Shown here in pieces: positions 15,695-24,094 of a DNA stretch of 64,000 nucleotides. Every line of letters starts with the position of its first letter. The first letter of the stretch is position 1. Below the pieces are notes generated by a model. The model was not told where the DNA came from, did not search any database, and saw nothing but the letters and a program-made list of their open reading frames with translations. A program made the position numbers and the translations under genes. The stretch comes from Nocardioides marmoriginsengisoli. GTDB taxonomy: Bacteria > Actinomycetota > Actinomycetes > Propionibacteriales > Nocardioidaceae. Where the stretch lies: assembly GCF_003725695.1 (NCBI RefSeq), contig NZ_RJSE01000007.1, forward strand, positions 248,001 to 312,000, in the 5' to 3' direction.

Positions 15695-17725
15695 ATGACT
15701 GTCATTGCGAAGATCCTGGTCGCGAACCGAGGCGAGATCGCCCGTCGCGTCTTCACCACCGCCCGGCGGCTCGGCATCGGCACCGTCGCGGTGTACTCCG
15801 ACGCGGATGCCGGGCTGCCGTTCGTGGCCGAGGCCGACCTGGCCGTACGGCTCCCGGGCAACACTCCCGCCGAGACCTACCTCCGCGGTGACCTCGTCAT
15901 CGAGGCGGCGAAGAAGGCCGGCGCGGACGCGATCCACCCCGGCTACGGCTTCCTGTCCGAGAACGCGGACTTCGCCCGGGCGGTGATCGCGGCCGGGCTG
16001 ACCTGGATCGGCCCGACGCCGGAGTCGATCGACTCGATGGGTTCCAAGATCGCCGCCAAGGAGCTGATGGCCGCGGCCGGCGTCCCGGTCTTCGGGCAGA
16101 TCGACCCGGCCGACGCGACCGAGGCGGACCTGCCGCTGCTGGTCAAGGCGTCCGCCGGTGGCGGTGGCCGCGGCATGCGGATCGTCCGTTCGCTGGGCGA
16201 CCTGGCCGGCCAGGTCGAGCTCGCGTCGACCGAGGCGGCGTCCGCGTTCGGCGACGCGACCGTCTTCTGCGAGCCGTACCTGGAGAACGGCCGGCACGTC
16301 GAGGTCCAGGTCGTCGGCGACACCTTCGGCAACGTGCTGGTCCTCGGCGAGCGGGACTGCTCGCTGCAGCGCCGGCACCAGAAGGTCGTCGAGGAGGCGC
16401 CGGCGCCGGGGCTCTCCGACCAGACCCGCCGGACGCTCCACGAGGGCGCCGCGCTGGCCGCGAAGGCGATCGGGTACGTCGGGGCCGGCACGGTCGAGTT
16501 CATGGTCTCCACAAGCTCGACCTCCGGTGGGCAGGAGCGTGTCTCCTTCCTGGAGATGAACACCCGCCTCCAGGTCGAGCACCCGGTCACCGAGGCGGTC
16601 TTCGGGATCGACCTGGTCGAGGCGCAGGTCCGGGTCGCCGAGGGCGGCACCGTCCCGGAGGCGCCGACGCATCCGCGCGGGCACGCCGTCGAGGTGCGGC
16701 TGTACGCCGAGGACCCGGCCGCGGACTACCAGCCCCAGAGCGGCCTCCTCGACGCATTCGACATCCCGACCGACCTCGCCTTCGACCAGTTCACGACCTA
16801 CGGGACGCGGCTGGACAGCGGGTTCGTCTCCGGCAGCGAGGTGGGCACGCACTACGACGCGATGCTCGCCAAGGTGATCTGCTGGGCACCGACCCGCGAG
16901 CTCGCCCTGCGCCAGCTCGCCGGGGTGCTCCACAGGTCGCGGTTGCACGGCATCCGCACCAACCGGGACCTGCTCGTCGAGCTGCTCGGCCACCCCGACG
17001 TGGTCGCCGGCCGGATGACGACGAACTTCCTGGCCGAGGCCGAGCTCGACGCCCTCGGCGGGCGGCACGTCCCCGGCCGGCCGGCCGACCAGGGCTGCGC
17101 GCTGTTCGCCGCCGCGGTGGCGCTGGTCGGGGAGTCGGTCCGGTCGCGCCGCGTCCAGCAGGCGATCCCCGCCGGCTGGCGCAACGTCTACTCGGGCCCG
17201 CAGGTCGAGACCTTCGACCTCGACGGCACCGAGATCCGGGTCGGCTGGCGCGATGCCCGCGGGGTCCTGGAGTTCGTCGACCTGTACGGCGAGGTCACCG
17301 GCGCGACGGCCACGATGCCCGAGGAGATCGCCGGCGGGTGGCGGGTCGTCGTCGAGCACGACGGGCTGCTCCGCGCGCACGACGTGTTCCTGAACGCCGA
17401 CCGGGTCGACGTACAGGCGCCTTCGGGGCACGTCGCGCTCCGGCGGGTGCCGCGGTTCGTGGACCCGGCCGAGCAGGTCAGCGCCGGGTCGCTGCTGGCG
17501 CCGATGCCCGGCACCGTGATCGCGGTCCAGGCCGAGTCCGGCGCCGAGGTCGAGGCGGGGCAGACCCTGCTCGTCCTCGAGGCGATGAAGATGCAGCACT
17601 CGATCACCGCCCCCGGTGACGGCGTCGTGGAGATCGCCGTGAAAGTGGGCCAGCAGGTCTCGGCGGGCGACGTGCTCGCCGTCGTCACGTCAGAAGAAGA
17701 GTCAACCAACGAGGAGTCCGCATGA
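15695..17725 (+). CDS. Acyl-CoA carboxylase alpha subunit (biotin carboxylase plus BCCP)
   Basis: The 676-residue subunit carboxylates its own biotin with ATP and bicarbonate. Residues 1-110 form the biotin carboxylase N-domain (KILVANRGEIARR, HPGYGFLSENA). An ATP-grasp domain follows with the glycine loop KASAGGGGRGMR near 155 and EMNTRLQVEHPVTE near 287. The C-domain runs to about 445, then a BT-like linker, and a BCCP domain at the end with the biotinyl lysine in VLEAMKMQH. A degenerate copy of the dispersed element encodes VSTSSTSG (residues 271-278) in a loop between ATP-grasp strands. It lies 10 bp after the beta subunit and overlaps the next gene by 4 bp, so alpha and beta should form one holoenzyme. 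Confidence 0.94.
   Translation: MTVIAKILVANRGEIARRVFTTARRLGIGTVAVYSDADAGLPFVAEADLAVRLPGNTPAETYLRGDLVIEAAKKAGADAIHPGYGFLSENADFARAVIAAGLTWIGPTPESIDSMGSKIAAKELMAAAGVPVFGQIDPADATEADLPLLVKASAGGGGRGMRIVRSLGDLAGQVELASTEAASAFGDATVFCEPYLENGRHVEVQVVGDTFGNVLVLGERDCSLQRRHQKVVEEAPAPGLSDQTRRTLHEGAALAAKAIGYVGAGTVEFMVSTSSTSGGQERVSFLEMNTRLQVEHPVTEAVFGIDLVEAQVRVAEGGTVPEAPTHPRGHAVEVRLYAEDPAADYQPQSGLLDAFDIPTDLAFDQFTTYGTRLDSGFVSGSEVGTHYDAMLAKVICWAPTRELALRQLAGVLHRSRLHGIRTNRDLLVELLGHPDVVAGRMTTNFLAEAELDALGGRHVPGRPADQGCALFAAAVALVGESVRSRRVQQAIPAGWRNVYSGPQVETFDLDGTEIRVGWRDARGVLEFVDLYGEVTGATATMPEEIAGGWRVVVEHDGLLRAHDVFLNADRVDVQAPSGHVALRRVPRFVDPAEQVSAGSLLAPMPGTVIAVQAESGAEVEAGQTLLVLEAMKMQHSITAPGDGVVEIAVKVGQQVSAGDVLAVVTSEEESTNEESA
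16505..16527 (-). repeat. Degenerate dispersed element in the carboxylase alpha gene
   Basis: Reads GTCTCCACAAGC then TCGACCTCCGG, differing from the consensus reverse copy at 3 of 23 positions. It keeps the same frame as the reverse copy in the beta gene (VSTSSTS against VSTGSTS), suggesting an older insertion. Confidence 0.65.
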
Positions 17726-18888
17726 GCACCGTTCCGTTCACCGAGCCCGACGAGCGGGTCGCGCTGCGTGAGGCCGTCGCCAAGCTGGCCGGCAGCTACG
17801 GGCACTCCTACGTCGCGGAGAAGACCCGCAACGACGAGAAGCTCACGGAGCTGTGGTCCGACATGGGCAAGCACGGGTTCCTCGGCGTGAACATCCCCGA
17901 GGAGTACGGCGGCGGTGGCGGCGGGATGGCCGACCTCGCCGCGGTCCTCGAGGAGGCCGCAGCGGCCGGAGCCCCGTTGCTGATGATGGTGGTCAGCCCG
18001 GCGATCTGCGGCACGATCATCACCCGCTGCGGCACCGAGGCGCAGAAGCAGGACTGGCTGCCGAAGATCGCCGACGGGTCGATGATCATGGCGTTCGCGA
18101 TCACCGAGCCGGATGCCGGCTCGAACAGCCACCAGATCACCACCACCGCCACCAAGGACGGCGACGAGTGGGTGCTCAAGGGTCAGAAGGTCTTCATCTC
18201 CGGGATCGACGAGGCGGACGCCGTCCTGGTGGTCTCGCGCACCGCCGACGCCAAGACCGGCAAGCTCAAGCCGGCGCTGTTCGTCGTACCGACGGACGCC
18301 AAGGGTCTCGAGTGGCAGCACATCCCGATGGACTTCCACGCGCCGGAGAAGCAGTTCCAGGTCTTCATCGACAACGTCCGGCTGCCCGCCGACGCCCTGA
18401 TCGGTGACGAGGACGGCGGCCTCTGGCAGCTCTTCGCCGGCCTGAACCCGGAGCGGATCATGGGCGCGGCGTTCTCCAACGGGATGGCGCGCTACGCGCT
18501 GGACCACGCGGTCGAGTACGCGAAGACCCGGAAGGTCTGGAAGGACGTCATCGGCACCCACCAGGGCATCGCGCACCCGCTCGCCAAGGTGAAGATCGAG
18601 CTCGAGCAGTCCCGGCTGGTCATGCAGAAGGCGGCCGCCCTCTGCGACGCCGGTGACGACATGGGAGCCGGCGAGTACGCCAACATGGCCAAGTACGCCG
18701 GCGGCGAGATCGCCTGCAACGCCCTCGACGTGGCGGTGCAGACGCACGGCGGCAACGGCCTCGCGACGGAGTACGGGCTCGGCAACTTGCTGATCGCGGC
18801 CCGCCTCGGCAGGATCGCTCCGGTCAGCCGGGAGATGATCCTCAACTTCGTGGCGATGCACTCCCTCGGACTCCCGAAGTCCTACTAG
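17722..18888 (+). CDS. Acyl-CoA dehydrogenase (second of the operon)
   Basis: The 388-residue flavoenzyme is distinct from the first dehydrogenase. Recognisable segments are NIPEEYGGGGGGMADLA near 55, MAFAITEPDAGSNSHQI near 120, GQKVFISGIDEAD, and the C-terminal QTHGGNGLATEYGLGNL. It belongs to the acyl-CoA dehydrogenase superfamily that includes citronellyl-CoA and pimeloyl-CoA dehydrogenase-like proteins; the exact substrate is unknown. The ATG overlaps the carboxylase alpha stop by 4 bp (ATGA). Two dehydrogenases bracketing a carboxylase and a hydratase fit a pathway in which a branched acyl-CoA is desaturated, carboxylated and hydrated, then shortened by a further cycle. Confidence 0.9.
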   Translation: MSTVPFTEPDERVALREAVAKLAGSYGHSYVAEKTRNDEKLTELWSDMGKHGFLGVNIPEEYGGGGGGMADLAAVLEEAAAAGAPLLMMVVSPAICGTIITRCGTEAQKQDWLPKIADGSMIMAFAITEPDAGSNSHQITTTATKDGDEWVLKGQKVFISGIDEADAVLVVSRTADAKTGKLKPALFVVPTDAKGLEWQHIPMDFHAPEKQFQVFIDNVRLPADALIGDEDGGLWQLFAGLNPERIMGAAFSNGMARYALDHAVEYAKTRKVWKDVIGTHQGIAHPLAKVKIELEQSRLVMQKAAALCDAGDDMGAGEYANMAKYAGGEIACNALDVAVQTHGGNGLATEYGLGNLLIAARLGRIAPVSREMILNFVAMHSLGLPKSY

Positions 18889-18899
18889 GCCCACTCAAC

Positions 18900-19661
18900 A
18901 TGGTTGGAGAGTCTGTGACTGAGGAACTTGTTCACCTGGCGACAGCGGGCGGGATCGCGACGATCACACTGGACTCGCCGCACAACCGGAACGCGCTGTC
19001 GCGGCAGCTGGTCAGCGAGCTGTTCGACCGGCTGGAGGCGACGGCGACCGACGACGCGGTCCGGGTCGTGGTGCTGCGCTCGGCGGATCGGGTGTTCTGC
19101 TCCGGTGCCGACCTCAGCGAGGCGGCCGGCGGGTCGATGACCGAGGGCGCCGGCGCGCTGGTCGAGCTGCAGCGGGTGATCCTGACCCACCCGAAGCCGA
19201 TCGTGACCCGGCTAGGCGGCCCGGTCCGGGCGGGCGGCCTGGGCATCGTGGCCTCCAGCGACCTGGTGATCTGCGGCGACGACGTCACCTTCGCGCTGAC
19301 CGAGTCCCGGCTGGCCCTCGCACCCGCGGTGATCTCGCTGACGCTGATCCCGCGGCTGACCAGCCGGGCGGCGTACGACACCTTCCTCTCCGGCCGGACC
19401 TTCGACGCGGCCGAGGCGGCCGGGATGGGTCTGGTCACCCGGAGCGTCCCGGCGGCCGAGCTCGACGCCGCCGTGGACGAGGCCTGTGCCGAGCTGCTGA
19501 AGGCGCACCCGCAGGGGCTCCGCGAGACCAAGAAGATCCTGGCCCGCGACCTGCTGGCCTACCTGGAGGCGAACGCCGAGGAGATGATCGCCCTCAGCGC
19601 CCGCCTCTTCGGCTCCGACGAGGCCCGCGAAGCGATGGTCGCGTTCCTCACCAAGAAGTAG
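18900..19661 (+). CDS. Enoyl-CoA hydratase/isomerase (crotonase family)
   Basis: The 253-residue crotonase-fold protein should hydrate an enoyl-CoA. It has the two oxyanion-hole regions: RVFCSGADLSE near 66 and VRAGGLGIVASSDLVICGDD near 110. In the second block the usual first catalytic Glu position (GG-x-x-E) reads as Ala/Gly-rich, and the second Glu lies in TESRLALAPA, so catalysis may be of the single-Glu type. The start is ambiguous: ATG 18900, or GTG 18915 with a GGAGAG just upstream. The gap from the dehydrogenase is 11 bp, so it is the last gene of the operon. In atu/liu-type pathways this position is taken by the glutaconyl-CoA hydratase. Confidence 0.87.
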   Translation: MVGESVTEELVHLATAGGIATITLDSPHNRNALSRQLVSELFDRLEATATDDAVRVVVLRSADRVFCSGADLSEAAGGSMTEGAGALVELQRVILTHPKPIVTRLGGPVRAGGLGIVASSDLVICGDDVTFALTESRLALAPAVISLTLIPRLTSRAAYDTFLSGRTFDAAEAAGMGLVTRSVPAAELDAAVDEACAELLKAHPQGLRETKKILARDLLAYLEANAEEMIALSARLFGSDEAREAMVAFLTKK

Positions 19662-19688
19662 GCCGTCGAGTAGCCCCGTCGCACCCGG

Positions 19689-20279
19689 TCAGCGGTAGAC
19701 GCGACCGGTCAGGGCGTTGGGCGAGTCGAAGGTTCCGCCGGTGACCAAGGCGTCGTCGAAGTAGAGCTGGTTGCCGTCGTACGACGTGATCGCTCCGGAT
19801 CCGATGCGCACCCACGTCGGGTTGCCGAGGCACTTGCTCGGTACGACGGCCAGGACGGTGTTCTTCGCGTAGTCGATCGTGTGCGAGGTGGAGCAGCGGG
19901 CCTTCTTGCCGGCCCAGGTGTACAGGGTCGCCTTACCCTTCCAGGATCCGGGCAACGCCTCGATCTGCAGGATGCGGGCGCGGCTGCCGGTGCGGATCTC
20001 CAGCTGGTGGAGCTGGTAGCCGGAGCGGACCAGGTCGCGGTAGCGGGTCAGCACCCGGACGCTCTTCTTGGTGTGCGTCACCTTGACGCCGGTCGCGTCG
20101 CCCTGGGCGCGATCGGGAGCCGGTGCCGCCTCCCCGACGACGTCGCCGTCCTTGTCGAGCTTGACGACCTGCACGTCCCCGCGGGCGTCGCCCCGGACGA
20201 TCGTGTCGGCGCTCGCCGCGGTCGGGATCGCCAGCAGGGCAACGGTGGCGATGGCAGCCAGGGGGCGGTTGAGCTTCAT
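19689..20279 (-). CDS. Secreted protein of unknown function
   Basis: The 196-residue protein starts with a clear signal peptide (MKLNRPLAAIATVALLAIP, cleavage expected after TAASA). The mature part of about 170 residues is beta-rich and begins with Asp-rich DTIVRGDARGDVQVVKLDKDGD. It contains two Cys (ARCSTSH and PSKCLGN) likely to form a disulfide outside the cell. I recognise no enzyme motif. Similar short secreted proteins with an HTKKSVRV-like strand pattern occur in Nocardioides-type genomes, from memory only. The ATG at 20279 has a strong GAGGAGG Shine-Dalgarno sequence 5 nt upstream, so the longer open frame upstream is rejected. The neighbouring secreted gene on the same strand is 129 bp away. 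Confidence 0.8.
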   Translation of the reverse strand: MKLNRPLAAIATVALLAIPTAASADTIVRGDARGDVQVVKLDKDGDVVGEAAPAPDRAQGDATGVKVTHTKKSVRVLTRYRDLVRSGYQLHQLEIRTGSRARILQIEALPGSWKGKATLYTWAGKKARCSTSHTIDYAKNTVLAVVPSKCLGNPTWVRIGSGAITSYDGNQLYFDDALVTGGTFDSPNALTGRVYR

Positions 20280-20408
20280 GGATCCTCCTCGTCGTGTGCA
20301 GCAAGGGTCTGCACCTCCGGGGGAGGGTAGCCGGGATTCCGATTTCCGGGTCTGCTCAGTATCAGAAATCTGGGGACAACGCGACGCGGGCACTCTGCGG
20401 CGTACCCG

Positions 20409-22142
20409 CTAGCCGGCCCGGCGCGCCTTCCCGAACGAGATCGCCCTGGCTCGGGGCAGGTAGCCGGGGGCGGTCACCGTCACCCGCAGCACCACGGTCT
20501 TGCGCAACCACGACTTCCTGACCTTCAGCCTGGTCGTGGTCGCTCCCTTGACCGCCTTGCCGCCGACGTACCACTGGTAGCCGGCGCGGAGCCCGTGGGC
20601 GGTCGTCGAGAACAGCGTCCTGGTCACGGCGACCCGGCGCCCGATCCTGGCCGACGCGGCCCCCGTCTTGGCCGACCACGTCCGCACCCACGAGGCGGGC
20701 ATGGCCGGCCAGGAGGCCGGTGCGGTCGCCGACGAGACGACCACGCCGGGGCCTTGGAACCACGGGGTGCACAGGTCGCACCCGGACGGGCGGTTTGCGG
20801 ACACTTCGACGCTCAGGCGGCGGCCGACGTCGGCCTTGGTGACCCGGTAGGACGCCTGGTTCGCGCCGGGGATCGTGCTGTTCGCCCGCAGCCAGCGGTA
20901 CGAGTACGTGTAGGTGGGGTAGGTCGGTCGCCACGCCCCGGTGGTCGCGGTCAGGGTGCCGCCGACCACCGGCGCCCCGGCGATCTTCGGCAGGGCCACG
21001 TTCAGCGGCGTGGTGTTGACGACGGTGACGGGCGCCGACTGGATCGGGGTGCCGTTGTAGGCCCAGGCGCCCTTCGGCACCGCGCGCACCGAGAACGTCT
21101 GCTCCCAGCCGTCGTCGTCGCTGTTCAGGACGTAGGTCGGACCGGTGACGTCGAGGACCTCGCCGCCGCGCACCCACCGGTACTCGGTGCCGACCCCGGG
21201 CTGGGACCACACCACGTTGGAGTGGGCCGTCAACGTGCGTCCCCATTCCGGGCTGCCGCCGATGGTGGCCGTCCCGCTGGCGTAGCCGATCTCGTGCTTG
21301 AGCTGCAGAGCGCCGAGATCGGTGTCCGGGTAGTTCCACCACGGGAGGGCGAGCAGCCCGACCGAGCCGGTGCCGAAGTCGGCGCCGGCGCGCCCCGCGG
21401 TGGACTGGCTCAGTCCGCCCGTGGACTGCGAGAACGCATAGCCGTGCCCGGCGTCGACGAGTCGCAGCGCAGACTTCACGCTCCACCTGGGAGCGATGAG
21501 CTGGAACGCGAAGGATCCGTCGGCGGAGACGGTCCTGGTCGGGACCGAGTCGAGCCGGTACCAGCCGCCGGAGACGTCGTTGCGCCAGTAGGTCTCGTCG
21601 TTGACCCACAGCTCGACCTTCATGCCGGCCACCGACTCCCCGGATGGCGCGACCAGGTGCCCGGACAGCTGGTACGTCGGCTGCTCGGACAGCACCGGGA
21701 CGGCGCCGAGCGCGGTGGCCGCGCCGTCGACGACCGAGATGCTCTGGGCACCGGTGATGACGGGCTGTGAAGCAGCGATGCGGACGCAGGTGCCGGTCGG
21801 GGCCTGACCTGCGCCGGACCACCAGTAGTCATGACCGCTGCAGAGGTCCAGGTCGGTGCGGTAGGTGCCGAACCCGACGTAGTAGTCGCCGGTGCCGAGG
21901 CCGGTGAGCTGGTAGGCGCCGGTGGCGTCGGTCCACGCGGAGACGGCCGACGTCTGGTTCGGGTCGTCGGTCCGTGTCGCCAGCACGCGGACCGTGCGCA
22001 GGTCGTACCCGTCGGGGACGGTGACGGTGCCCGTGATCGACCCGGTGCCGCCGGCGGCGCGAGCGGGGTCGGCGGTGACGGCGAAGGACGCGACGACCAT
22101 CGCGGCGACGGCGAGCAGAGCGGTGCACAGGCGGGATCTCAC
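20409..22142 (-). CDS. Large secreted protein with carboxypeptidase-like and Ig-like repeat domains
   Basis: The 577-residue protein has a signal peptide (about 1-30, ending ARAA). A CarboxypepD_reg/CNA-B-like strand domain follows (SITGTVTVPDG, DATGAYQLTGLGTGDYYVGF) and a second of the same type near 165. The C-terminal half repeats a module of the form Y-x-W-x-(R/V)-(G/A)-x-x-x-I-x-G-A-x-x-x-x-Y-x-V-x-x-A-D-x-G, e.g. YSYRWLRANSTIPGANQ with KADVGRRLSVEV. The tail is basic (FGKARRAG). The same module occurs in the secreted protein at 52-53.7 kb. No enzyme motif and no sortase signal are visible; a surface or matrix role is inferred. The GTG start has GATGAT 6 nt upstream. Confidence 0.82.
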   Translation of the reverse strand: MRSRLCTALLAVAAMVVASFAVTADPARAAGGTGSITGTVTVPDGYDLRTVRVLATRTDDPNQTSAVSAWTDATGAYQLTGLGTGDYYVGFGTYRTDLDLCSGHDYWWSGAGQAPTGTCVRIAASQPVITGAQSISVVDGAATALGAVPVLSEQPTYQLSGHLVAPSGESVAGMKVELWVNDETYWRNDVSGGWYRLDSVPTRTVSADGSFAFQLIAPRWSVKSALRLVDAGHGYAFSQSTGGLSQSTAGRAGADFGTGSVGLLALPWWNYPDTDLGALQLKHEIGYASGTATIGGSPEWGRTLTAHSNVVWSQPGVGTEYRWVRGGEVLDVTGPTYVLNSDDDGWEQTFSVRAVPKGAWAYNGTPIQSAPVTVVNTTPLNVALPKIAGAPVVGGTLTATTGAWRPTYPTYTYSYRWLRANSTIPGANQASYRVTKADVGRRLSVEVSANRPSGCDLCTPWFQGPGVVVSSATAPASWPAMPASWVRTWSAKTGAASARIGRRVAVTRTLFSTTAHGLRAGYQWYVGGKAVKGATTTRLKVRKSWLRKTVVLRVTVTAPGYLPRARAISFGKARRAG

Positions 22143-22154
22143 CGGATCATCATC
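22143..22154 (-). promoter_or_regulatory. Possible leaderless -10 element for the secreted Ig-like protein
   Basis: GATGAT on the minus strand (22154 to 22149) followed by 6 nt and the GTG at 22142. It departs from TANNNT at the first base, so support is moderate. Confidence 0.35.
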
Positions 22155-22177
22155 GGAGCGGGTGCACCGGCGAGTCC

Positions 22178-22194
22178 TCAGGGAGCCTCCCTGA
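22178..22194 (-). terminator. Palindrome after the P450 gene, likely terminator
   Basis: TCAGGGAG and CTCCCTGA are perfect arms around a single C, just past the P450 stop codon on its strand. In RNA a 6-bp stem with a 5-nt loop would form. It is short and lacks a U-tract. Confidence 0.4.
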
Positions 22195-22196
22195 AA

Positions 22197-23429
22197 TCAG
22201 CCGTGCAGCGACGCCGGGAGGCTCAGCCAGCCGCGGACGAAGGCCGAGGGGTGCCGGACCCCGGCCGCCGGGTCGACGCTGACGTCCGGGTAGCGGGCCA
22301 GCAGCTCCTCGAGCGCGACCCTGGCCTGCAGCCGGGCCAGGTGGGTGCCGATGCAGAAGTGCGGGCCGCTGCTGAAGGCGAGATGCCGGGTGAACTCGCG
22401 ACGTACGTCGAGCGCGTCGGCGTTCGGGCCGAACTCGCGGGGGTCGCGGTTGCCGGCGCCGTACAGCATCAGCACCTTCTCGCCCGCGGGGATGGTGGTT
22501 CCCCGGATCGTGACGTCTCGGGTCGTGGTGCGCGCGAGTCCCTGCACCGAGGACTCCAGCCGGAGGAACTCCTGGATCGCGGGCGAGAGCAGACCCGGGT
22601 CGTCGAGCAGGAGCTTGCGCTGCTCGGGTGCCTGGTCGAGAAGCATCACGGCGTGCGAGATCAGGGCCGCGGTGGTGTCGCTTCCGCCGGCGGTCACCAC
22701 GAAGCAGAAGCCGAGGATGTCCCAGTCGGTCAGCCGCTCGCCGTCCAGCTCGGCGGCGACCAGGGCACCGATCAGGTCGTCGGTCCCGCCGCTCGCGCGT
22801 CGCTCGGCGATCACCTCGGAGAAGTACCCGAGCAGCTCGGCGACCGCGCCGATGCCGTCCGCCTGCTCCGGATCGTCGAGCCCGCCGCCGTTCAGGGTCT
22901 GGTCCTGCAGCGCGGTCACGTGCTTGACCCACGGGCCGAAACGCACCCGGTCCGGCTCCGGTACGCCGAACAGCTCGGCCAGCACGAAGGTCGGCACCGT
23001 CGCCGAGTAGTCCTCGTGCAGGTCGATGGTCTCGCCGGCCGCGGCACGGTCGGCGATCTCGTCGAGCCGCTCGCCCGCGAACCGCCGGATCGCGTCCTCC
23101 AGGCGGGTGACCTGGCGGGGCGTGAACCCGCGTCCGATCAGCCCGCGCAGCCGGGTGTGCTGGGGCGCGTCGACCATCACGATGTTCGGGGGCAGTCCGA
23201 GGGTGGCGATCTCGTCGGGGAAGAACGTCAGTCCCTGGGCGGAGGAGAACGCGTCGGCCTGCCGCACCGAGGTCCAGATGTCCTCGAACCGGGAGAGCGC
23301 CCAGAAGGGCGGCGTACGGTCGCTCCCGAGGTGGTGGTGGACGGGTTCCTCGTCCCGCAGCCAGGCGTAGGTGGGGTAGGGGTCGGCCAGGAAGTCGACG
23401 TCCAACGGGTGGTAGGTCAAGGTGTTCAC
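22197..23429 (-). CDS. Cytochrome P450 monooxygenase
   Basis: The 410-residue soluble P450 has all hallmark motifs: I-helix AGGSDTT near 240 (acid-alcohol pair replaced by Asp-Thr), K-helix EFLRLE (E-x-x-R) near 280, and the haem loop FSSGPHFCIGTHLAR with the Cys ligand near 355. Length is normal for bacterial class I enzymes, which take electrons from ferredoxin and a reductase; none is adjacent. It is transcribed divergently from a TetR gene over a 53-bp gap holding two tandem 15-bp operator-like sites, so repression by that TetR protein is likely. The GTG start at 23429 has TAGAAG 6 nt upstream on the minus strand. The substrate is unknown; CYP125/CYP142-like steroid activity is not indicated by any motif I can name. 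Confidence 0.93.
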   Translation of the reverse strand: MNTLTYHPLDVDFLADPYPTYAWLRDEEPVHHHLGSDRTPPFWALSRFEDIWTSVRQADAFSSAQGLTFFPDEIATLGLPPNIVMVDAPQHTRLRGLIGRGFTPRQVTRLEDAIRRFAGERLDEIADRAAAGETIDLHEDYSATVPTFVLAELFGVPEPDRVRFGPWVKHVTALQDQTLNGGGLDDPEQADGIGAVAELLGYFSEVIAERRASGGTDDLIGALVAAELDGERLTDWDILGFCFVVTAGGSDTTAALISHAVMLLDQAPEQRKLLLDDPGLLSPAIQEFLRLESSVQGLARTTTRDVTIRGTTIPAGEKVLMLYGAGNRDPREFGPNADALDVRREFTRHLAFSSGPHFCIGTHLARLQARVALEELLARYPDVSVDPAAGVRHPSAFVRGWLSLPASLHG

Positions 23430-23435
23430 GACCGC

Positions 23436-23474
23436 CTTCTAACGGAGTCCGTTACTAAGATATCTCGTTAGTAT
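23436..23474. promoter_or_regulatory. Divergent promoters with tandem TetR operators
   Basis: Two 15-bp sites lie 16 bp apart: TAACGGAGTCCGTTA (23440-23454, perfect palindrome) and TAAGATATCTCGTTA (23456-23470, related half-site TCGTTA). The first abuts the P450 -10 (TAGAAG, minus, 23441 to 23436). The second overlaps the TetR -10 (TAGTAT, 23469-23474). One protein could repress both genes. Confidence 0.6.
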
Positions 23475-23482
23475 GCGGAACT

Positions 23483-24082
23483 GTGGCCCGCGACGCAACC
23501 GAGACCCGAGCCCTGCTGATCCGCGCCGGCGAGAGGCGGTTCGCCCGGGACGGGGTCGCCGGAGCGAAGCTGAGCGACATCGTGCGCGATGCAGGCCAGC
23601 GCAACGACTCCGCGGTCGGCTACCACTTCGGATCGCGGCAGGGCATGCTCACCGCGATCGTCACCAAGCACATGGCCGCCATGGAGGCCGATCGGGTGGT
23701 CCCGGGGCCCGACGCGGCCCTGGTCGAGGTGGTCGCGGCGATCGTCGATCCGACGGCGGCGCTGCTGGCCACCGAGGACGGCCGGGACTTCCTGCGGATC
23801 ATCGAGCAGCTCGCCGCCTGGTCCGGCCTCGGCACCGCGCGGCCCAACGAGGTCCTGACCGGCACCGTCCTCGGTGCCCAGCTCGGACGGCTCAACGACC
23901 TGCTGGAGCCCCGGTTCGGGCCGGTTCTGACCCGCGAACGCGTCGCCCTGCTGGTGACCTTCCTCACCGCCGCGCTGGCCGAACGGGCTCGCGCCCGCGA
24001 GAACGGCACCCGGCAGCGGCTCAACCACGAACGATTCGTCCAACACCTGGTGAATGTGCTCAGTGGAGCTCTCTCCGCCTGA
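23483..24082 (+). CDS. TetR-family regulator, probable repressor of the P450
   Basis: The 199-residue protein has an N-terminal TetR domain: LIRAGERRFARDGVAGAKLSD, then VRDAGQRNDSAVGYHFGSR as recognition helix region, and a helical C-terminal ligand domain. It begins with GTG at 23483; TAGTAT lies 8 nt upstream. The divergent arrangement with the P450 and the two operator-like palindromes in the shared 53-bp gap indicate autoregulation plus control of the P450. The ligand is unknown. The polysaccharide deacetylase gene follows after 12 bp on the same strand, so it may be transcribed from the same promoter. Confidence 0.88.
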   Translation: MARDATETRALLIRAGERRFARDGVAGAKLSDIVRDAGQRNDSAVGYHFGSRQGMLTAIVTKHMAAMEADRVVPGPDAALVEVVAAIVDPTAALLATEDGRDFLRIIEQLAAWSGLGTARPNEVLTGTVLGAQLGRLNDLLEPRFGPVLTRERVALLVTFLTAALAERARARENGTRQRLNHERFVQHLVNVLSGALSA

Positions 24083-24094
24083 AACCCTGAGGGC

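Noticed and set aside
18896-18908. CAAC-ATG-GTTG palindrome at the hydratase start as an operator
   Set aside because: It lies 11 bp after the upstream gene in an operon and includes the start codon; short and probably chance.
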